A stretch of 64,000 nucleotides of DNA from Hydrogenobacter thermophilus TK-6 (lineage in GTDB: Bacteria > Aquificota > Aquificia > Aquificales > Aquificaceae). Under the pieces are notes generated by a model that saw only the letters and a program-made list of their open reading frames with translations, made no database searches and had not been told where the DNA came from. The stretch is from NCBI RefSeq assembly GCF_000010785.1, contig NC_013799.1, positions 1,302,001 through 1,366,000 of the forward strand, written 5' to 3'. Below, piece by piece: positions 58,852 through 64,000 of this stretch; position 1 is the first letter of the stretch; every line of letters begins with the position of its first letter. The position numbers and the translations under genes are program-made.

Positions 58852-60085
58852 GGTGGTGATGCCTCAATTTTCGGATACTATGGAGAGGGGGAAAGTGGTG
58901 CGCTGGCTCAAAAAGGAGGGCGATTATGTAGAAAAGGGTGAGGTTTTGGCTGAGATAGAGGCAGAGAAGGCAGTTATGGAGCTCCAATCCTTCAGAAGCG
59001 GTATCCTCAAAAAGATCACTGTAAATGAGGGCGAAGAAGTTCCTGTAAAAACCACCATAGCCATCATAGAGTTGACGGAAAAAAGACCGGTGGTAGAAAA
59101 GCCACAAGAAATAAAAAAACCTGAGGAAAAACCTGTGGAGAAGGTGGTAGAGAAAAAAGTGGAGGAAATTAAACCGGTGGAGAGAATTGAGCTACCACCT
59201 GGTCTCGCATCCGCTTATGCTAAAGTGTTGGCTTCCCAGTATGGCATAGACCTACAGGAACTTCAAAAGGAGGGAAGGCTGCCATCACCCGCTCATGAGA
59301 AAGATATAATGGAGCTTCTGAGTGAAAGGTACTTTACGCCAAAGGCACTGGAAACTTTAAGGGATTACCATCTGGACCCCAAAAGACTTGTGGAGTTTTT
59401 CAAAGGTGAGAAGATAACAGAGGACATGCTTTTGGAATACATTGAGGAGTTTAACATACCAAAGAGAGTCCCCATATCAAGCGTCCAAAAAAGCCTTATA
59501 GCAAACCTCACGAGAAGTATAAAGCATCCCCACTTTAGGATATACGAAACCTTTGACCTGTCTCTAATACCTTGGGATAAGGACATAACTCTTACCCACT
59601 GGCTTATAAAGATAGTGGGTGATGCCATGATGTACTTTGATAGGTTGAGGGCAACAGTTGAAGAAGATCACTATCTTATAACACCCAATGCGGATGTTGG
59701 AGTTGCCATATCTGTAGATGATGAGCTTTATGCTCCCGTTATAAGGAAGGTAAATAAGAAGAGCCTTTTGGAGATAGCTAAGGAGGCAAGGGAGCTAAGG
59801 GAAAAGGCTCAGGCAGGTAAGCTAACCCTTGAAGATGTAAAAGGCGGGACGCTGACTATATCCAACATGGGTATGTTTGGAATAGCTTCCTTTGATGCAG
59901 TGATACCTTACGGTCAGGTATGTATAGTGTCCGTTGGTGCGCTGGACGAGAACGGCAGGGCAAGTATAAACTTCACTTTTGACCACAGGGTAGTCAACGG
60001 TACGCATGGAGCGCTTTTTGTAAAGCACTTAAAAGAAAAGGTGCTTGACAGGAATTACATAAAGTCTCTAAAGCGAGGTTTGTAG
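58841..60085 (+). CDS. Dihydrolipoamide acyltransferase-like E2 component
   Basis: One lipoyl domain (1-78) has Lys43 in EAEKAVMEL as the lipoylation site. A charged Pro-Glu-Lys linker (88-125) and an E3/E1-binding-like helix pair follow. The catalytic domain (about 205-414) has VGVAISVDDELYAPVI, GTLTISNMGMFG and FTFDHRVVNGTHGALF. The active-site His is present; the Asp of the usual HRxxDG is Asn here (VVNG), which may slow or change acyl transfer. 414 aa. It overlaps E1-beta and abuts E3. Confidence 0.9.
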   Translation: MDYEVVMPQFSDTMERGKVVRWLKKEGDYVEKGEVLAEIEAEKAVMELQSFRSGILKKITVNEGEEVPVKTTIAIIELTEKRPVVEKPQEIKKPEEKPVEKVVEKKVEEIKPVERIELPPGLASAYAKVLASQYGIDLQELQKEGRLPSPAHEKDIMELLSERYFTPKALETLRDYHLDPKRLVEFFKGEKITEDMLLEYIEEFNIPKRVPISSVQKSLIANLTRSIKHPHFRIYETFDLSLIPWDKDITLTHWLIKIVGDAMMYFDRLRATVEEDHYLITPNADVGVAISVDDELYAPVIRKVNKKSLLEIAKEARELREKAQAGKLTLEDVKGGTLTISNMGMFGIASFDAVIPYGQVCIVSVGALDENGRASINFTFDHRVVNGTHGALFVKHLKEKVLDRNYIKSLKRGL

Positions 60086-61348
60086 ATGTTTGATTATGAT
60101 GTGATCATCTTAGGTGGTGGACTGGCCTACACTGCGGCAGAGATACTCAGAAACAAAGGCTTAAAGGTGGCGATAGTGGAGAAAAACAAGGAACATTTAG
60201 GGGGTGTTTGTCTTCACGAAGGATGCGTACCTACAAAGCTTTACCTCTTTGAAGCTCAAAAGATATACGATATGAAAAACTCAAGGCTTTTGGAATGGAA
60301 GGGTGGTGATGTAAAACTTAAAAGACTCGTAGAGTATAAAGAAAGACTTAGAAAGAAGCTCAGGGAAGACATAGAAAGGCTGCTCAAAGGTGTGGACATA
60401 ATTTACGGCGATGGTACCCTTACGGATAGGCATACGGTGGTGGTAGGAGAAAGGCAGATAAGGGGCAGATACATAATAGTGAATACAGGTAAAAGGCAAA
60501 CATGGGGCTTTGGACTTGAGCCAGATGGTAAGCGTGTAATCACCACAGATGAAGCTATCAATCTGGAGAGCCTGCCGGAAAAACTGCAAATAGTTGGGGA
60601 TGACTACATAGCCTTTGAGTTTGCCACCTTCTTTGCAGTGCTGGGTTCTCAGGTAAATCTTTACTTTGACAACCCAATGAGCTTTGCCCATACCAGCATA
60701 AAAAACAGATTCCTCAAAGAATTGGAGTTGCTGGGAATAGCCTTACACCCCATTAAGGACTTTAAGACGGAGAGCATTACATTGCTTGTTAAAAGAAGGG
60801 TGCCCAATTCGGAGTGTGTGGGTGATCTCATACAGAAAGATGAAAATAACCACATACTTGTTGATGCGCATTACGAGACCTCCATAAAGGATCACTACGC
60901 AGTAGGAGATGTTAATGGACTTTCCGAAACTGCTCATGCAGCGAGGATGCAATCCCTCATTGTCAGCAAAAGAATACTTGGGGAGAGAAGCTTTTACATA
61001 AGACCCGAAAATATTCCCTATGTGCTTTATACTGTCCCACTGTCCTACGCAAAAGTTGGATTAACAAAGATGGAGCTTGAAAGAAGAGGAATAAAGCATA
61101 CAGAAAAAAGCGTTAGCCTGAGAGCCTTCTCATCTTCTTACATACAGCACTCGGAGGATGGCATGTGCTTCCTTTACTTTGACAGCAGAGGCTTTCTTCT
61201 GGGGTGTGAGGTGCTCTCAAGGGGTGCTGGAGAGATAATATCAAGCCTGACCGTCTCTCTTTACTCTGAATTAAACATTAGCCACATGTCAAAGGTTTTG
61301 CTTCCTCACCCTACTTTAAGCGAGATACCCTTTTTGAGGCTCGTGTGA
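60086..61348 (+). CDS. Divergent dihydrolipoamide dehydrogenase-like E3 component
   Basis: The redox disulfide CLHEGC (Cys42, Cys47) and the C-terminal HPTLSE with its catalytic His-Glu pair are intact. The FAD motif is LGGGLAYTAAE in place of GGGPGGYxAA, and the NAD-binding motif reads IVGDDYIAFEFA where lipoamide dehydrogenases have GGGYIGLE. The protein is 420 aa, about 45 shorter than usual. It could still bind FAD and dihydrolipoamide, but NAD binding looks impaired, so a different electron acceptor or a structural role is possible (inference). It directly follows the E2 gene. Confidence 0.82.
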   Translation: MFDYDVIILGGGLAYTAAEILRNKGLKVAIVEKNKEHLGGVCLHEGCVPTKLYLFEAQKIYDMKNSRLLEWKGGDVKLKRLVEYKERLRKKLREDIERLLKGVDIIYGDGTLTDRHTVVVGERQIRGRYIIVNTGKRQTWGFGLEPDGKRVITTDEAINLESLPEKLQIVGDDYIAFEFATFFAVLGSQVNLYFDNPMSFAHTSIKNRFLKELELLGIALHPIKDFKTESITLLVKRRVPNSECVGDLIQKDENNHILVDAHYETSIKDHYAVGDVNGLSETAHAARMQSLIVSKRILGERSFYIRPENIPYVLYTVPLSYAKVGLTKMELERRGIKHTEKSVSLRAFSSSYIQHSEDGMCFLYFDSRGFLLGCEVLSRGAGEIISSLTVSLYSELNISHMSKVLLPHPTLSEIPFLRLV

Positions 61349-61367
61349 TATACTTTTTAACAAACCA

Positions 61368-62156
61368 ATGGAAAATTTGGAAGTTTTTCTAAAAGTTGCC
61401 AAAGAATCAGCACTTATTGGGGGTCTTGTGCTGAAAGAACACTTTGGGAGGCTCTCTCAGGATGACATAAAAGAAAAATTTGAAAAAGATGTGGTGAGCA
61501 TTGTGGATAGGATATCCGAGGAGAGGATAAGAAAGTATATAAAGTCCAACTTTCCCCATCACCATGTGGTAGGTGAAGAGGAAGGAGGAGAGGATAAGGG
61601 TGAGTATGTATGGTACATAGACCCACTGGATGGCACCAAAAACTACATAGCTGGTTTTCCTATTTTTGGTGTTTCTGTTGGTCTTACCTATCGCAAAGAA
61701 CCCATAGTAGGAGCTGTTTATCTGCCGTATTTTGATGCTCTTTACTGGGCTTTAAAAGGTGGAGGTGCCTACAAGAACGGTAAAAGGGTGCAGGTGAGCA
61801 AAAGGAGGCAGGTAAGGCAGTTTTTTGTTGCTTATGGCTTTCCATCAAGAGCAAAGAGAGATTTGAACATTTATTGGAGGGTATTCAGGGATCTTTTTGA
61901 TAAGGTGGGGGCTATGAGGAGACCCGGAGCTGCGGCTGTGGACCTCTGTTTTGTTGCCGAGGGGGTCTTTGACGGTCTTGTGGAGTTTGAGCTAAATCCT
62001 TGGGATGTGTGTGCCGGCACCATCATAGTGCAAGAGGCTGGTGGGAGGGTTTATCTCACCAAAGGACTCTCAAAAGCCACGGATGTGATAGCAGGCACTC
62101 CAGATGCATATCCTTACATAGAAAATGCAGTAAAATTTAGCTTAGAGGGTTTATAA
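61368..62156 (+). CDS. Inositol-1-monophosphatase/fructose-bisphosphatase family protein
   Basis: The lithium-sensitive phosphatase motifs are complete: GEEEGG with the first Glu, WYIDPLDGTKNYIAGFP with the Asp pair, and NPWDVCAGTIIVQEAGG near the end; 262 aa. In thermophiles such enzymes often act on both inositol phosphate and fructose 1,6-bisphosphate, the latter needed for gluconeogenesis in an autotroph; the substrate here is not determined. TATACT lies 13 nt before the ATG. Confidence 0.9.
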   Translation: MENLEVFLKVAKESALIGGLVLKEHFGRLSQDDIKEKFEKDVVSIVDRISEERIRKYIKSNFPHHHVVGEEEGGEDKGEYVWYIDPLDGTKNYIAGFPIFGVSVGLTYRKEPIVGAVYLPYFDALYWALKGGGAYKNGKRVQVSKRRQVRQFFVAYGFPSRAKRDLNIYWRVFRDLFDKVGAMRRPGAAAVDLCFVAEGVFDGLVEFELNPWDVCAGTIIVQEAGGRVYLTKGLSKATDVIAGTPDAYPYIENAVKFSLEGL

Positions 62157-62157
62157 A

Positions 62158-63051
62158 ATGAGCGACCAAGGTATGAAGTTTCTTCTGCCGGTAGACTTTA
62201 CCGAAATAACCAACGGGCTTTTGAGACTGGTAAAAGCCTTAGCTCAGCCCCATAAAGCCAGTGTGACGCTACTTCATGTGATATCACCCATACTTTACCT
62301 TCCCTATCCGGAAAGCTTTGGCATGAGCGTTGTGGACCTTGAACTTCTCTCTGATATGGAGAAGAAGAAGGAGGAAGAGGCAACTCAAAAGCTTAAAGGA
62401 CTTGCGGACTTCTTAAAACCAGTACCTGCCAATATGGTGGTGGATATAGGCGACCCAGCCGAGGTTATCCTTGAAAAGGAATCTTCTTATGACCTTCTCA
62501 TCATGGGGAGCCACAGAAAGGGACTTATAGAAAAGATACTTGTGGGGTCCACCGCCGAGAAGGTGGCAAGATACACAAAAAGACCACTTCTCGTGATGAA
62601 GGGCAAAGAGGTAGAAGACTTTAAAAAGGTAGTTGTGGCTCATGACCTTTCCAAGTATGCACAAGAGGCTTTTGAGTTTGCTCTGAAGCTTTTAAAACCC
62701 TTCAAGTGCCACATCACCCTTCTGCACGCAGAAGAGACCATAGAGCTACCTGTAGTAGCTCATGTAAGGGATGTAATAAGTGAACGATACAAGGAAGAAA
62801 AGTTAAAATACTTGGATAGTCTCAAAGAAAAAGCTCAAGGTGGTGGTTTTGAGTGTGATGTGAAGGTAGTGAAGGGAAGAAGCTCTGCGGAAGCTCTGCT
62901 GGAATACTTAAAGGACAAGACGGATATTGATCTTATAGTGATGGGAAGCAGAGGACTCTCCACTCTTCAGAGAGTTCTTCTGGGAAGCACATCCTCAGAA
63001 GTGCTCAGGAAAGCTCAGCTACCCATACTTATACACAGGAGCCTTCAATGA
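62158..63051 (+). CDS. Tandem universal stress protein
   Basis: Two UspA domains are joined in 297 aa. The first starts FLLPVDFTEITNGLL and holds GSHRKGLIEKILVGSTAEKV; the second holds VVAHDLSKYAQEAF and GSRGLSTLQRVLLGSTSSEV. Both keep the GxxG-9-10-GS ATP-type motif. It begins 1 nt after the phosphatase and overlaps the following TPR gene by 4 bp. Confidence 0.92.
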   Translation: MSDQGMKFLLPVDFTEITNGLLRLVKALAQPHKASVTLLHVISPILYLPYPESFGMSVVDLELLSDMEKKKEEEATQKLKGLADFLKPVPANMVVDIGDPAEVILEKESSYDLLIMGSHRKGLIEKILVGSTAEKVARYTKRPLLVMKGKEVEDFKKVVVAHDLSKYAQEAFEFALKLLKPFKCHITLLHAEETIELPVVAHVRDVISERYKEEKLKYLDSLKEKAQGGGFECDVKVVKGRSSAEALLEYLKDKTDIDLIVMGSRGLSTLQRVLLGSTSSEVLRKAQLPILIHRSLQ

Positions 63052-64000
63052 TACTAATACTTCTCCTTGTACTCCTCTCCCTTCCTTCCTTTGCTTACAA
63101 TCCTTACACAGATTACTTTTTTTGCAGATACTTTCAGCAGGAGAACCCAAAAAAGGCCGAAACTTACTGCATAAGAGCCTTGGAAAGGTTGCCCACGCCA
63201 ACGCTGTTTGTGGATACCATAAGACTTGAGCTCCTACTCAAAAGAAAGGAAAAGGCTCTTGAGCTTGCCAAAAGGATGAAGCACCTGTATCCTAAGGAGC
63301 AGGCATCTTATCTTACTTTGCACAGCGTGTATTCCTTAATGGGTCAGAAAGACAAAGCTCTTTCTGCGCTGGAGGAGGGTTATCGCTTACTGCCCAAGTC
63401 AAAAGAGATCATGCTATTCCTCGCAGACGAGTATTTAAGAAGTGGAGAGAATAAGAAAGCAAAGGCAGTAATTGAAAATTTAGCCAAGGAGAGTCCCGAC
63501 AACCCCTTGCCTTACTACATGCTGGCAAGAATATACCTTTCGGAAGGCAACAAAGAACTTGCCATACATTATCTGGAAAAGTCCCTCCAGATAAAGAGCT
63601 CCTTTGAGGCTGGATTTATAACTCTTGGTAGCATATACGAGGAGAGTGGAGAGTACACTAAGGCAGAGCAGTTATACAAGGATGTTTTAAAAACTTCGCC
63701 AGATAACAAGGTGGCTCTTGAGAGACTTGCCAATTTGTATGTTCTCACTAACAGGCTTGAGGAAGCACAGGACATTTATGAAAGACTCGCAAGACTCTAT
63801 CCGGAGGAAAACTACGCTTATCAGTATGCCCTCGTACTTATAAGAAGCTCAAAATACGACAAGGCAGAAAAAATACTCAGCGAGCTTTACAGTAAGTATC
63901 CTGACAACCTTGAAGTAGCCTATACTTACGGTCTTGTTTTGGAGATGGAAAAGAAGACGGATTTAGCTCGCCAAGTATACGAAAGACTTTATAAAAAGGA
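63048..64000 (+). CDS. Secreted TPR-repeat protein (3' end outside window)
   Basis: An ATG overlapping the stress-protein stop begins a signal peptide (MILILLLVLLSLPSFA, cleavage before YNP). The frame stays open to base 64000, giving at least 317 residues. From about residue 30 the protein is a run of TPR units, for example SPDNPLPYYMLARIYLSEGN, SFEAGFITLGSIYEESGEYT and PDNKVALERLANLYVLTNR. It is probably periplasmic. The function cannot be told from repeats alone. Confidence 0.85.
   Translation, partial: MILILLLVLLSLPSFAYNPYTDYFFCRYFQQENPKKAETYCIRALERLPTPTLFVDTIRLELLLKRKEKALELAKRMKHLYPKEQASYLTLHSVYSLMGQKDKALSALEEGYRLLPKSKEIMLFLADEYLRSGENKKAKAVIENLAKESPDNPLPYYMLARIYLSEGNKELAIHYLEKSLQIKSSFEAGFITLGSIYEESGEYTKAEQLYKDVLKTSPDNKVALERLANLYVLTNRLEEAQDIYERLARLYPEENYAYQYALVLIRSSKYDKAEKILSELYSKYPDNLEVAYTYGLVLEMEKKTDLARQVYERLYKK

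Overview
The window looks like chromosomal DNA of a thermophilic, chemolithoautotrophic member of the Aquificaceae (Hydrogenobacter/Thermocrinis/Aquifex group). The reasons are the Aquifex-type metal-dependent KdsA, a separate glycyl-tRNA synthetase alpha subunit, an archaeal-style ATP-dependent DNA ligase, a stand-alone biotin carboxylase-family B subunit (PycB/CfiA type), a futalosine-pathway menaquinone gene, two different haem-copper oxidases with their own SCO proteins, and very dense packing with many 4-bp ATGA gene overlaps. The genus is an inference. I see no insertion sequence, prophage or CRISPR array.

Layout. 1-2056: the end of purF converges on a glyQ-kdsA pair. 2105-10589: a ten-gene co-directional run with RNase G, BamD-like lipoprotein, RsfS, a fused LapA-LapB protein, an MglA-type GTPase with a large partner protein, a two-component system and two small proteins. 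10606-10889: a decayed DUF29 gene. 10941-11668: a PerR/Fur regulator and pterin carbinolamine dehydratase. 11665-18188: a minus-strand type IV pilus tip operon (small secreted protein, PilY1, FimT, PilV, PilW, PilX). 18253-19860: a coiled-coil membrane protein, rnhB, rplS and an unannotated 48-residue ORF. 19898-25075: gatA, PycB/CfiA-type subunit, response regulator, metallophosphoesterase. 24987-31497: pyrG, a molybdopterin oxidoreductase, RluB-type synthase, two small redox/metal proteins, uvrA. 31637-33008: a cytochrome c/TsdA-like locus broken into pieces. 33065-36834: a flippase-like protein, lpxK overlapping tRNA-Lys, DNA ligase, tRNA-Met. 36880-44661: a GspL/PilMN-like gene coupled to rpoD, nitroreductase, phosphoribosyltransferase, a DUF2103-like protein, coaX, thrB, NlpC/P60 hydrolase and apbE. 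44716-53340: two oxidase operons (A-type coxC-sco-coxBA and ba3-type IIa-II-I-sco) separated by a V4R protein, a shortened hemerythrin and two membrane proteins. 53358-56889: tRNA-Asp, trpD, mqnA, glycine-zipper lipoprotein, long HPF, purN. 56919-63051: a pyruvate-dehydrogenase-like E1a-E1b-E2-E3 cluster with a very divergent E3, then an inositol-phosphatase-family enzyme and a tandem universal stress protein. The window ends inside a TPR protein.

Themes. Envelope biogenesis recurs (kdsA, lpxK, bamD, LapAB fusion, pili). Respiration is the second theme: two oxidases with canonical promoters that carry operator-like palindromes. The third is an apparent expression style: about a dozen genes have a -10-like hexamer ending 6-8 nt before the start codon and no Shine-Dalgarno sequence, as expected for leaderless mRNAs, while other genes (for example rplS, coxA, the oxidase IIa gene and hpf) have strong SD sequences. 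The most novel items are the leaderless pattern with its divergent 48-aa ORF, the E3 with altered nucleotide-binding motifs, the LapA-LapB fusion, the MglA module, and the broken cytochrome and DUF29 genes.
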